A stretch of 64,000 nt of DNA from Nocardia coubleae NBRC 108252 (GTDB lineage Bacteria; Actinomycetota; Actinomycetes; Mycobacteriales; Mycobacteriaceae): assembly GCF_001612805.1 (NCBI RefSeq), contig NZ_BDBD01000024.1, forward strand, positions 1 to 64,000, in the 5' to 3' direction. The position numbers and the translations under genes were made by a program. The notes beneath the pieces are model-generated. The model made no database searches and had not been told where the DNA came from. It worked only from the letters and a program-made list of their open reading frames with translations. Each line of letters begins with the position of its first letter. The first letter of the stretch is position 1. Of the stretch, positions 16,796 through 28,400 are shown piece after piece.

Positions 16796-18007
16796 TCAGT
16801 CGGCCGACTGTGACATCCGGCCAGGCGGCGTCATCGCCTGGGCGGGTTGCATGCTGAGCGGGATGCCGGTGCCCGGCACGGTCTGCACGGCGACCGGGAT
16901 CTCCGGGACGACCGGCTGTACAGGTTCCAGCGGAAGCGGCTCGTCCTCGGCCGCGTCGCCGTAGAGCTGGGTCGGGTAGTCCAGCGGGAACACCCCGGGA
17001 TTCACCAATTGCGGGTTCGGTGACACCTTTTCGTAGGGCCAAATGTCGGTGGGCGGTGTCGGGTCGACCGCGAGGCCGCTCCCCGAGCCGATCCCACCGG
17101 CCGAACCGGAATCGGCGGCGTCCTGCGCGTGCGGCGCCGGGGCCGGATGTGCCGGTGCCAGGCCGGGTTCGGACGACGCGGCGGTGTTGTCGACCGCAGG
17201 CGTGCCACCGTCCATCAGCGCGTAGGAACCACCGACCACCAGCCCACCCGCGAGCACACTCGCCGCCGCGGCGGCCACCGCGGTGCCGCGACGGGAACGC
17301 GCGGGCCCGGTGATCGGCACCACCTTGGTGTCACCGAGCGCGACCAGTGCGGCACCGGCAGCGGGCGCGGAGCCTGCCAGCCGGCACGGCAGCACCGGCA
17401 CCCCGAAGCCCGCGGCGGCCTCGCGCACGGCGGGCGCGTCGGCCGACGAGCCGATGAGCACCACCGCGCCCGGGCGCACCGACGCCGCATCCAGCTGGTC
17501 GCCTGCCGCCGCCACCCCGGCACGCAGCGCCTCGGGTGTCGACGGCCCGGTGTGTGAGCACGCGGCGAGCACGCGGTGCCTGCCCGGATCGAGCAGGGTC
17601 ATCGCCTGGTAACCCGGCACCGCCTCGTAGACGAGCAGGGTGTCGAATTCGTCGAGCCAGGTCATCACGCCGCCGACGAACAGGTGTGCCGACTTGGCCG
17701 ACACCAGCGACGCCGTGCTCCACGACGTGGTCGCCAGATGGGTGACGATGGCGCGGCGATCGGCGGCGTCGCGGTATCCGACAGCCGCACCGGCGATCTC
17801 GTAGTCGTCGCCGAGTTCGGAGGCGAGGGCGTCGAGCGCCACACGCACCGCCTCGGCCGTCTCCGGTCTGCTGTCACCGGCGGTACGGACGGTGCGCCGC
17901 AGCACCATCCGGTCGGTGAGGGTACTGCCCGTCTCGGCGAGCGCGACCGCGTGCACGGCTCCACGCTCGGTGCTCACGCCGAGGGTTACCACTGATCCTG
18001 CTGCCAC
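16796..18007 (-). CDS. Actinobacterial membrane protein with N-terminal actin-fold-like domain and proline-rich tail
   Basis: A protein of about 403 residues. Residues 1-230 read like a degenerate ASKHA (Hsp70/actin-like) fold: an opening SVVTLGVSTERGAVHAVAL, a middle LLVYEAVPGYQAMTLLD, and VVLIGSSADAPAVREAAAGF. Many nocardial and mycobacterial proteins with this start are annotated DUF7159. One membrane segment follows (TAVAAAAASVLAGGLVVGGSY), then an exported Pro/Ala/Gly-rich tail of about 140 residues rich in acidic residues. GTG at 18007 is preferred because GGGGAAGG lies upstream and the fold begins there; an in-frame ATG at 18121 would add 38 untypical residues. It may be a membrane-bound sensor linking cytoplasm and wall; that is inference. 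Confidence 0.75.
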   Translation of the reverse strand: MAAGSVVTLGVSTERGAVHAVALAETGSTLTDRMVLRRTVRTAGDSRPETAEAVRVALDALASELGDDYEIAGAAVGYRDAADRRAIVTHLATTSWSTASLVSAKSAHLFVGGVMTWLDEFDTLLVYEAVPGYQAMTLLDPGRHRVLAACSHTGPSTPEALRAGVAAAGDQLDAASVRPGAVVLIGSSADAPAVREAAAGFGVPVLPCRLAGSAPAAGAALVALGDTKVVPITGPARSRRGTAVAAAAASVLAGGLVVGGSYALMDGGTPAVDNTAASSEPGLAPAHPAPAPHAQDAADSGSAGGIGSGSGLAVDPTPPTDIWPYEKVSPNPQLVNPGVFPLDYPTQLYGDAAEDEPLPLEPVQPVVPEIPVAVQTVPGTGIPLSMQPAQAMTPPGRMSQSAD

Positions 18008-18190
18008 CAGTCTTGCCTTCCCCTGTAGCGAAACGATGCCCCTGTGCGACGCGGTGCGGTACCAACCGCGAATCAGCGTGCGGATGCACGCACGCTCATC
18101 TGATGATTCGTCACCGGTCACGGGGCGGATGGGTGGGAATCACACCGGTTCCTGACACGCTTCGGGTATGCGGATGTCGTATAGGTCCCT

Positions 18191-18200
18191 CTAGCGCTAG
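18191..18200. promoter_or_regulatory. Perfect 10-bp palindrome upstream of TetR gene
   Basis: CTAGCGCTAG is a perfect palindrome 9 nt before the TetR start codon. It could be an autoregulatory site for that TetR protein. Weak evidence by itself, because short palindromes occur by chance. Confidence 0.3.
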
Positions 18201-18209
18201 CCTGGATGG

Positions 18210-18923
18210 GTGGAAGTACATGCGCAGGCCCGGTCCAAGCAGCACCGCCCGGACCCCGCGCTGGAATTGCAGGACGATCCACAGGAATTGATGCCGCGCA
18301 AGCGGCCCACCCAGGAGCGCAGCAAGCGCAAGTTCGACGCTTTGCTGCAGGCCTCGCGAGAACTGCTGGTCGAGGTGGGTTTCGAATCGTTCACCTGTGA
18401 AGAGGTCGCCCAGCGCGCCGAGGTGCCGATCGGCACGCTCTATCAGTTCTTCGCCAACAAGTACGTGATCGTCTGTGAGCTGAATCGGCAAGACCTCGTC
18501 GCGGTTTCGCGCGAGCTCGCCGATTTCCACGGCGAGGTGCCGTCGCTGGACTGGTTGCGGCACATGAACCAATTCGTCGATCACCTGGCGAATCTGTGGA
18601 CCACCGACCCGTCGCGGCGCGAGGTGTGGCTGGCGATGCAGTCCACCCCGTCCACCCGGGCGACGGGCGCGTTGCACGAGAAGGAGTTCGCCGAGGTCGT
18701 GTCGCAGATGCTGCGACCGCTCACTCCGCGCACGCCCCGCGCCCGGCGCACGATGATGGCCGAGGTGCTGGTGCACGTCGTCTATTCGATGCTCAACTTC
18801 TCGGTGCAGGACGAGCAGTCCAACGCCGACGCCGTCGCTGAACTCAAGCGGCTGATGGTGGCGTATCTGCTGGTCGCCGAGAAGGAGTCCAGGCACGCGA
18901 AAGGACCCGGGTCGGAGGAGTGA
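18210..18923 (+). CDS. TetR-family transcriptional regulator
   Basis: A 237-residue regulator with a polar N-terminal extension of about 30 residues. The DNA-binding domain follows (TQERSKRKFDALLQASRELL, CEEVAQRAEVPIGTLYQFFA, NKYVIV). The C-terminal ligand domain is not of a type I recognise. It is convergent with acpS-fas and divergent from the proline-rich-tail gene. It does not resemble mycobacterial FasR as I remember it, so a role in controlling fas is only possible, not shown. GTG at 18210 is the first start; an ATG at 18291 (MPRKRPTQERS) would remove most of the extension. Confidence 0.88.
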   Translation: MEVHAQARSKQHRPDPALELQDDPQELMPRKRPTQERSKRKFDALLQASRELLVEVGFESFTCEEVAQRAEVPIGTLYQFFANKYVIVCELNRQDLVAVSRELADFHGEVPSLDWLRHMNQFVDHLANLWTTDPSRREVWLAMQSTPSTRATGALHEKEFAEVVSQMLRPLTPRTPRARRTMMAEVLVHVVYSMLNFSVQDEQSNADAVAELKRLMVAYLLVAEKESRHAKGPGSEE

Positions 18924-18938
18924 CCTCGACCCGGGTCC
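18903..18938. terminator. Terminator hairpin between TetR gene and acpS
   Basis: A 12-bp stem GGACCCGGGTCG / CGACCCGGGTCC (18903-18914 with 18927-18938). It overlaps the TetR stop codon and lies 15 nt beyond the acpS stop on the other strand, so it can end both transcripts. No U-tract. Confidence 0.6.
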
Positions 18939-18953
18939 GGAACGTCTGCGGCG

Positions 18954-19391
18954 CTAGGAGTTTCCTACCCGCCCCTCGATGAGGTCGGCGAGCTCGCCCG
19001 GATCCTCGAGGACGACCATGGCCGCGGCGGTGTCGCCGTCGTGGGTCAGCGACAGGTGCACGCGCACGCGCGGCAGGAACTCCGCGGCCAGGCCGTGCAG
19101 TTTGATACTCGGCCTGCCCCACGCGTCGTTGACCACTTCGATCAGCGGATACGGGTTGTCCCCGATCTGCGGGCTGCGCGCGAAACGCGACGACGCCCAG
19201 GCTTTGAGCACCGCCTCCTTCGCGGCCCAGCGGGCGGCGAAGCTGCGGGCCGGGTCGGTCTGCTTGCTCTGGCAGTAGCGACGTTCACCGGCGGTGAACG
19301 TCTCCCTGAGCATGGCCGACCCGGGCCGCTGCAGCTGTTCGGCGAACTCGGAAATGGTGACCAGGTCCAAGCCGATACCGAGAATCGTCAC
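18954..19391 (-). CDS. acpS: Holo-[acyl-carrier-protein] synthase AcpS
   Basis: A 145-residue 4'-phosphopantetheinyl transferase that moves phosphopantetheine from CoA to the ACP domain of Fas. The metal-binding ILGIGLDLVTISEF at the N-terminus and the catalytic FAARWAAKEAVLKAW are clear, as is the later VRVHLSLTHDGDTAAAMVV. It is slightly longer than the mycobacterial enzyme. GTG at 19391 lies 11 nt beyond the fas stop, so the two genes form an operon and probably are translationally linked. Confidence 0.95.
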   Translation of the reverse strand: MTILGIGLDLVTISEFAEQLQRPGSAMLRETFTAGERRYCQSKQTDPARSFAARWAAKEAVLKAWASSRFARSPQIGDNPYPLIEVVNDAWGRPSIKLHGLAAEFLPRVRVHLSLTHDGDTAAAMVVLEDPGELADLIEGRVGNS

Positions 19392-19402
19392 GAAGCGGCA
19401 GC

Positions 19403-22400
19403 CTACGACGCTTCGCTGGTCTGCGGAGCGGAACCGAGCAGCCCGGTCTCGCAACCGATTCCGTTGGCCCGGTACAGCCCCTGGTCGAGGCGGGCCGTCG
19501 GCGAGAGCAGCATGTCGGCCTCGAGCTGCCGCACCTGCTTGGCCGGGGTGCCGTCGGCGCCGAGGCGACGATCGGCCGGCTTCTCGTACAGTGCCGCGCC
19601 GCCACACATGGCCTCGGCGAAACGCTGCCTGCCCGCCAGCTGACGCGCCTGCGCCCGCTCCTGGTACTCCGCGCGCGCCCCCGGTTCGATCGCGGCGAGG
19701 AACGCCTGCGGATGCACCACCGCGAGCAGACCCGACACGTGCCCGAAGCCGAGCGAGGTCACCAGACCGGCCTTGAGCGCGAACTTCTCGCCGAAGCGCA
19801 GCGGTTCGCGGGCCCACACCAGGTGCGGGTAGGCCTGCATCTTCTCGTCGACACAGTCCAGGCTCCGGTTCGGCGGCACCACACCGTTTTCCAGCACCTG
19901 GCACAGGCCGATGAGCTGGAAGGCCGCCGCGCCGCCCTTGGCGTGGCCGGTGAGGCTCTTCTGCGACACCACGAACAGCGGTGCGCCCTCGCTGCGACCC
20001 AGCGCGCCCGCGAGCCGCTCGTGCAGCTCCGACTCGTTGGGATCGTTGGCGGCGGTGGAGGTGTCGTGCTTGGAGATCACCGCGATGTCGTCCGGGGTGA
20101 CACCGAGCTTGCGCAACTCGGCGGCGAGTCGCGAACCGCTGCCGCCACGCCCCGCACCCAGCGCACCGAGACCCGGTGCCGGGATGGAGGTGTGCACGCC
20201 GTCGGCGAAGGACTGCGCGAAGGCCAGTACGCCAAGCACCGGCAGACCCATCTCCACGGCCACGTCACCGCGGGCCAGCAGCACGGTGCCGCCACCCTGT
20301 GATTCCACGAAGCCGCCGCGACGGCGGTCGTTGGCGCGGGAGAAGTACCGGTCGCTGATGCCCTTGGCGCGCATGGCCGCCGAGTCGGCGGTGGCCGACA
20401 TGTCACCGAAGCCGACGATGCCCTCGATACCGAGATCGTCGTAACCACCGGCGACCACGACCTCGGCCTTGCCGAGCCGGATCTTGTCGACGCCTTCCTC
20501 CACCGACACCGCCGCCGTGGCGCACGCCGCGACCGGGTGCACCATGGCGCCGTAGCTGCCGACGTAGGACTGGACCACGTGCGCCAGTGCGACGTTGGGC
20601 AGCGCCTCCTGCAGGATGTCGTTCGGGCGCGGCTCGCCGAGCAGGTTGTCGACGTAGAGCGAGCGCATCGAGGACATGCCACCCATGCCGGTGCCCTGGG
20701 TGTTGGCCACCAGGCTCGGGTGCACCCAGCTCATCAGCTCGTCGGGGCTGAAGCCCGCCGAGACGAACGCGTCGACGGTGCAGACGATGTTCCACAGCGC
20801 CACCCGGTCGATCGAGGCCGCCATGTCGGCGGAGATGCCCCAGATGGTCGGGTCCCAGCCGGTGGGGATCTGACCGCCGACCACGCGCGACAGCTTCGCC
20901 TTGCGCGGCACCCGGATCTCGGTGCCCGCCTTGCGGGTCACGGTCCAGTCGCCGGAATCGGCGACCGGGGTGATCACCGTGTGCTCGGGATCGGCGGTGT
21001 GGAACGCGCGGGCCTCGGCCTCGCTCGCCACCGTGAAGGACAGGTCCTGGTCGAGGAACACCGAGGTGAGCAGCGGCGCGGCATTGTCGAGCATGGCGCC
21101 GTCGTCTTCGTAGCGGCGCACACCGCAGCGTTCGACGACGGTGTCGTGGTAGCGCTCGGCCACCTCTTCCTCGGGCACGAAGTCACCGGATTCGGTGTCG
21201 TACCAGCCCGGCTTCGGCTCGTTCTCCCAGCGGATCAGACCGGTGGTCCAGGCCAACTCGAGCACGCCCGCCGCCGAAAGCTCGTCCTCGACTTCCATCT
21301 CGAAACGCGTGCGCGCGGAGCCGTACGGGCCGAGCTCGCCCGCGCCGACGATGACGACCATCTCGCTGAGATCGGCGGTCACCTCGCCCCATTCGGGCAC
21401 CGGCAGCGCCGAGCTCATGGTCGGCGGTGCGGGCAGCGCGGCGATGGTCGCGGCGGTGGCCGCTTCCTCCTCGGCCGCGGCCGCGGCTTCCTGTGCCTGC
21501 TTGGCCAGCGCGGGCAGGTCGAGCTTGGCGCGGGCCAGGCCGCCGGTCAGGTCGATCTGCTGCGGGCCGGTGACCGTCACCTGACGGGCACGCGAGGTGC
21601 ACCACTTCAGCAGTTCGTCGGCCATCTCGGCGGTCGACCAGGTGTGCACGCCCGCCGCCTCGACGGCCTCGACCATCGGGTCGTTGTGCCCCATCAGCCC
21701 GGTGCCGCGCACCCAGCCGATCAGCGCGTGCACCAAGGTCACCCGTGCTGCCCACGACTTCTCGGCCCGCCACTTGGCGACCACCGCGTCGAGCGCGGCC
21801 TTGGACTCGCCGTAGGCACCGTCGCCACCGAAGAGGCCACGGTTGGGCGAACCCGGAAGCACCACATGCAGTTTCGCGTCGACATCATGGTCGGCGCCGA
21901 GGGCGGACAGGCCGCCGATCAGGCGCTCCACCGACCACAGCAGTACGCGCATCTCCATCTCCGCGCGCGCACCGGCGTCGGCGAGATCGCCCGCGACGCG
22001 CGGCGCCGCGAACGGCAGCAGCAGCGTCGGGGTCATGGCGTCCTTGACCTTGATCTTGGCGCCACCGGCGTTGTCGACCTGCTCGGACCCGACCCACTCG
22101 ATGAGCGCGTCCAGGTCCTGGTAGGAGGCCATGTTCGCGGGCACCACCCACAGCGCCGCGCCGTGGCGGGCGTTGTCGCGGTACAGCGAACGGTAGAACC
22201 GCAGCCGTTCGTCGTTCAGGCTCGAGGTGGTCACCACCACGGTGGCACCGCCGGCGAGCAGCTTGCCGGTGACGGCGGCGGCGATGGAACCCTTGCTGGC
22301 ACCGGTGATCACGGCGACGTCGTCGGACCACAGCCCCGGTTCGCTGGTGTCGAGCGCGGCCTGCGCGATCTGCGCGTACACCCCGGCCAGCACCGAACGG

Positions 22401-25400
22401 GCCTCGTGCATAGCCCGCTGACGCCACCAGTTCGCCTGTGCGGCAACCGCTTCCCCGGCACCGTAGTAACCGTCGATCGACAGTTGGGCGGTCTCGGCGT
22501 CGTTGCCGAGCCACATCTTGGCGAGGTCCTCGCGGGCGGTGGCCCAGCGGTCGTCGATGAGGACGGCCTTGCGGGCGTCGAACGCGGGAGCGACCAGGCG
22601 CGGCCAGTCCGAACCCAGTTCGGCCGACACGAGGTCGACGAGGGTGTCGGGGGTGGCTTCGGGCGCGCTCACCTGCTCGCTGAGGCCGAGTTGCTCGAGC
22701 ACCACCCGGGCCGCCGTGGCGAGCACGCCGTCGCGACCGGTGATCTGCTCGGTGAACTCACCGAGCGCGGCCGCGTCGACGGTGCCACCGGACGCGCCAC
22801 CGGCCGAAGGCAGCGAGACCGCGACCCCGCGCCGGGCGGCGACGGCCTGCACGGCCGCGTCGATGGCGGCATCGACGGAGGCGGCGTCGGTGAGAGCGCC
22901 ACCGACGAGTCCGCCGAGGTCCCCGCCGCGCACGCTGGCACCATCGCGGGTGCCGAGCGAGACCTCGGCGGTGACGTGGCTGGCCCAGCCGTCACCCAGT
23001 TCCCAGACCTTCTTGACCCGGTCCGCGATGGCGGCGGGCCGCTTGCCCGACGGCCCGAAGACCTTGCGCAGGTGGTCACCGATGGCGTCGGTGAGCACGG
23101 TGCCGAACGGCTTGTAGGTGCGGGCCAGGCGTTCGACGGTGGCCGCGAGCGCGCCCATGTCGGCGTCGGCGGCACCGTCGATGGCACCGAGCGAGAGCTC
23201 CGCGCCGAGGTCGACCAGCAGCTGGTTGCGTCGCGAGGACACACCGTCGCAGAGGCCCTCGATGGTGTCGACCGGACCGATCTGGTCCAGGCGCAGCTTG
23301 GTCCACAGCGCGATGAGCACGCGGGTGGCGTCGGCGGCGGTGAAGGCGATGTCGTCGGGGCGCGGTCCGCCGGTCGCCACCGGTGCGGCGGCCACGGGAG
23401 CGGCCGCGGCAGCGGGGGTTTCGGCGGCCGGGGTCTCCTCGATGTCGTCCTCGACCGGCGCGGGATCGGTGTCGGTGGAGTAGACGACCGCGGCATCGCG
23501 CTCGACATTGACCACCTCGACGGTCGCCCCACCGAACGCGGGCAGCTTCAGCGTCTGGCTCGCCAGGTTCGCCACGGTCGGCGTGGCACCGAGACCGATC
23601 TCGACGAAACGCTCCACTCCGAGACCACCGTGGGCGGTGTCGGTGAACAGCAGGTCCTGGGTCTCGATCCAGCGGACCGGGCTGGCGAACTGCCAGGCCA
23701 GCAGCTCGATCAGCACCACGCGGCACAGTTCGGCGTCGCGCTCGGCCCAGCTGTCGAAGTCGGCGAGCACCGCTTGCAGCGGCTCCGACGGCACCAGTTC
23801 GGCGATCTCGGTGAGGAATTCCCGGTCCAACGAGAACGGCCGCGGCACCAGGTTCGGGATGTAGCGCCCGACCAGAACCTCCGGGTGCACCTCGGTGGGC
23901 AGCAGCTGTTCGAGCTTGTGCCGGAACTCCGGCACGCCGTCGCGCAGCACCGAGGAGTGGAACGGCACGTCGATACCGGGGACCAGGATGAACGCCCGCT
24001 TGCCACCGAACTCGGCGCGGCGACGGTCGATCTCGGTCTCCAGGGCCTCGAGCCCGGCGACGGTGCCCGCGATGGCGTACTGCGAGCCGCGCAGGTTCAG
24101 GTTCACGACCTCGAGGAACTCGCCGGTCGCTTCGCCGATGCCGGTGACGAAGTCGATGACCTCGTCGTCGGGCAGGCCGATCTGCGACGGGCGGATGGCG
24201 GCCATCCGGTAGTCGCTGCGGCCCTGCGCGTCACGCGGGACCAGCTCGTGCATGGCCGAACCACGCTGGAACACCACCTCGAGCACGGCTTCAAGCGGCA
24301 GCACACCGGCGACGGCGGCCAGCGCGTTGTACTCACCGACCGAGTGCCCGGCCAGCATGGCGCCTTCCACGAAGGCACCGGCCTCGCGCAGCTCGGCGAC
24401 CTGGGCGACACCGAGGGTCGCCATGGCGACCTGGGTGAACTGGGTCAGGTGCAGCACACCGTCGGGGTGGCGGTGTTCGACACCGCGCGCCTTGAGGTAG
24501 GTGGGGTTGTCGCGCACCACCGCCAGGATCGAGAAACCGAGTGCTTCGCGGGTGTGCGCGTCGGCACGCTCCCACACCTGCTTGGCCGCCTTCGAGCGGG
24601 TCAGTGCGTCCAGGCCCATCCCCTTGCGCTGGATGCCCTGCCCGGGGAAGGCGTACACGGTCTTCGGGGCGGCGGTGCGCCCGGTCGCGGTCATGACCAG
24701 GTCACCCTCGACGCGGCAGGAGACCTCGACGATCTCGGCGCCCGCGTCCACCGCGATCCGCTCCACCCGCACGTCCACGGTCGCGCCGGGGCGCACCATG
24801 CCGAGGAACCGGGTGGTCCATGCCGTGAGAGTGCGTGCGGGAACGGAGCTTTCGGGATCCACCGCCACCACGGCGTGCTGGGCGGCGGCCGAGAGCCACA
24901 TGCCGTGCACGATCGGGCTGCCCAGGCCGGCCAGCTTGGCGGCGGCCTCACTGGTGTGGATCGGGTTGTGGTCGCCCGAGACGGCGGCGAAGGCGTGCAT
25001 GGCGCGCGGGGCGGCCATGCTCACATCGCGACGGCGGCGACGCGGGGTGTCGGTGGCCGCGCCGGACACGGACCCGGCGGCCCGCGGCGGGTCGGTGAGC
25101 TCACCGGCGCCGTTGCGGCCCCGGATGGCGAACCGTTCGACCAATCGGGCCAGCGGAGTCGCGTCGAGGCCCTGATCGAGGATGACGCCGATGCTCACGG
25201 CCACCTCGACCACGCGGCCCATATCGGTGTCGACCACTTCGCCACCGTCGGCGCGGACGACGAGAATCGCTGTCTCCGAGGGAGGTTCGGCGAGCAGTTC
25301 GATCTGGTGGTCCAGGTGGACCAGGTCGAGCATGCCCTCGATCACCGAACCGCCTGCGGGCGTGCGGGACGCGCCGAGCACCGCGAAGACGGCGGGCCAG

Positions 25401-28400
25401 CAGGCGCCGACGAGCACGTCGGGTGCGGTCCGGCCGAGGGTGCTGAGCGTCTCGGGCAGACCCGAGCCGGTGACGCCCGCGTGGTCGGCGATCAGATCCG
25501 GCCGCCAGGCCAGGTTCAGGTGCGCCACACCGGATTTCACCTCGGGCAGCGACGCACCGGCGGCCACACCGAGCAGTGCGGACATGGCGGCTTCGGCATC
25601 GGCTTCGGTGATGACCGGTGCCCCACCGGAGTACACGCTCGTCGGGACGGTGATCCGGATGCGCACCGCGTCCTTGCCGAGCAGCGGAACGACCAGTTCG
25701 ACGTAGCTGAATTCGGCTTCCGGGCCGGTCGTTTCGGTGAGGGTGGCACCGGCACCGGTGTGCACCGCGCTGCCCTGCTCGACGACCCACTCCGACACCG
25801 CGCCGAGGCGATGCACCGGGTTGACGGTGGTGCGCCCGGCCCACTGCACGTCGGGGGCCGCCAGCACCGTGTCGATCGGCCCCGCGACCACACCGGCCAC
25901 GCGACGCGCGTCGACGGGCGCCGGGGTGACACCCGAACGGACCAGGCTGAACGCGGCGTCCTGCTCGAAGCGGTCGAGCAGTTCGCCCACCGGCTCGTCG
26001 ACCCGGGTGATGCCCGCGACGGCGACGGTGCCGGGGATCACGCACACCTGGTCGGCAGAGTAGCGCGGATCATGGGCCTGCCACAGCGAATCCGAGCGCC
26101 ACCAGCGGCGCACATCGGCGTCGATGACGGGCACGAAGTTCACCGGCTTGCCCGGCGTCTTGCACAGCGAGACGAAGAACGGCACGTCGGCAGGGTGCAG
26201 CACGGTCTCGGCGACGGCCGGGTACTGCTTCTTCAGCGCGCACAGCGCCTGCACGGGGTGCTCGAAGTCGGCGTCGTCGGCGAAGAGGGTCTCGATCTCA
26301 CCGCGGTCGGCCGGGTGCAGCCGGGCCTCGGTGCGGCGCATCATCTCCGCGAACCGGTCGCGCCAGCTGATGTCGAGCCAGTCCGAGCGGGTGGCGTCGC
26401 GAATGGCGTCACCGATATCGCTGCCGCAATCGAAGGAGATCGGGACATCGCTGGAAACGGCCAGGGAGACATAGCGTTCCAGCCACTGCTGGTAGGTCAT
26501 GGTCGCCACGTCGCCGAAGTACGGCTTGGCGGTGGCGTCGAGCGCGGCGATGATCTCGTCGCGGCGCGCGGCCACGGCGTCGGCGTCACCGGCGACCTCG
26601 TCGAGCAGGCGGCCGGTGCGCGAGGCGGCGTTGTCGATCTCGTGGATGTCGGCGCCGAGCTGGCTGCGGCCCGAGGCCATGCCGCCGCTCGCGGTGCCCG
26701 CACCCACCCAGTCGGGGGTGCCGGGGGTGTCGACGAGCAGCTGCTTCACCTCGGGTGCGGTGGTCGCCTCGAGGGTGGCCATCGCCGCGGTGCCGACCAG
26801 CACACCGTCGAGCGGCATCACCGGGTAGCCGTGGTTGGTGGCCCAGGTGCCCGTGAGGTAGTCGGTGGCGCGCTCGGGGGTGCCGATGCCGCCGCCGACG
26901 CAGACGACAACGTTGGCGCGGGCGCGCAGCTCGGCGTAGGTGGCCAGCAGCAGGTCGTCCAGGTCTTCCCAGGAGTGATGCCCGCCCGCCTTGCCACCTT
27001 CGATGTGCATGATCACCGGGTAGTCCGGCACCTCGTCGGCGATCCGCAGCACGGCCCGGATCTGCGCGACAGTGCCCGGCTTGAAGGCCACGTGGCTGAT
27101 ACCGACCTCGGTGAGCTCGGCGATCAGCGCGACGGCTTCGTCGAGTTCGGGGATACCCGCGGTGACGATCACGCCGTCCAGCGGCGCACCGGCCGCACGC
27201 GCCTTCTGCACCAGCCGCTTGCCACCGAGCTGCAGCTTCCACAGGTACGGGTCGAGGAACAGCGAGTTGAACTGCACCGCGCGACCCGGCTGCAGCAGCT
27301 GACGCAGCTCGGTCATCCGGTCGGCGAAGATCTGTTCGGTGACCTGTCCACCACCGGCCAGCTCCGCCCAGTGCCCCGCATTGGCCGCCGCCGCGACGAT
27401 TTTCGCGTCGACCGTGGTCGGCGTCATGCCGGCGAGCAGGATCGGCGAACGGCCGGTGAGGCGGGTGAACGCGGTCTCCACGACGATGCGGCCGTTGGGC
27501 AGGCGCACCGGCTTGGGCGCGAACGCCGACCACGGCACCGACGGTTCGGGTGCCGCACCCGGGGTGAGCAGGCTGCGCTGACCCGCGCGCGTGGCCGCCG
27601 CGACGACACCGACACCGGTGCCCTTGAGCGAACCACCGGTGAGACGGGAGAGCAGGTCGCCGGGGCCGAGGTCGAGGATCCACTGGGTGCCCGCCTCGAC
27701 GGCGGAGTCGACGATGGCGACCCAGTCGATCGGGTCGACCAGGATCTGCTGGGCAAGGGAGGCGGCCAGGTCTACGTCGAGCTCGCACTGACGGGCCCAG
27801 CCCGCGACCACGTCGACGGTCTCGGCCAGGGCCGGATGGTGGAAGGCGACGTCGACGGTCACGTCTTCGAAGACGGGCGAGAACACCGCGCCACCACGGA
27901 TCTTCGCCTCGCGCTCACGGTTCTGTTCCTCGTGCAGCTGCGCGCAGCGCGCCCGCACCCGGTCGAGCTGCGCGGGCGCACCCGACAGCACGACGCGCCT
28001 GCGGCCATTACGGATCGACACCACCGCGGCCTGCGCCGGGTCGACCCCTTCGCTCACCTCGGCGACGATCGCGCGCAACTGCTCCGGATCGACATTCGAC
28101 ACCGCGACCATCGGCGAGCGCTCCCCCACCGGCATCAGCCCGCGCCTGCGCGCGATCAGACCGGCGGCCGCACCGACGAGCTGGGCAATCGCCAGCAGCT
28201 CCGCGTCGCGGGCGCCACCGGCGCGCACGGCCTCGGCGGCGAACAGCCCCTGGGAGTGTCCGATGACGGCGACCGGCGCGTGCTCGGCCGGGTCGAGACC
28301 CTGCAGGCGAAGCGCGCGAATCGCCGCGAGCTGGGTGAGCAGCACGCCCGGCATCGAAACGGCCGCCGACCGCAGTACCGCGTCGGCCGGCGCCGAGGAC

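Noticed and set aside
18210..18923. Calling the TetR gene beside acpS-fas the FasR regulator
   Set aside because: Its N-terminal sequence does not resemble FasR as I remember it, and it lies at the 3' side of the operon, far from the fas promoter.
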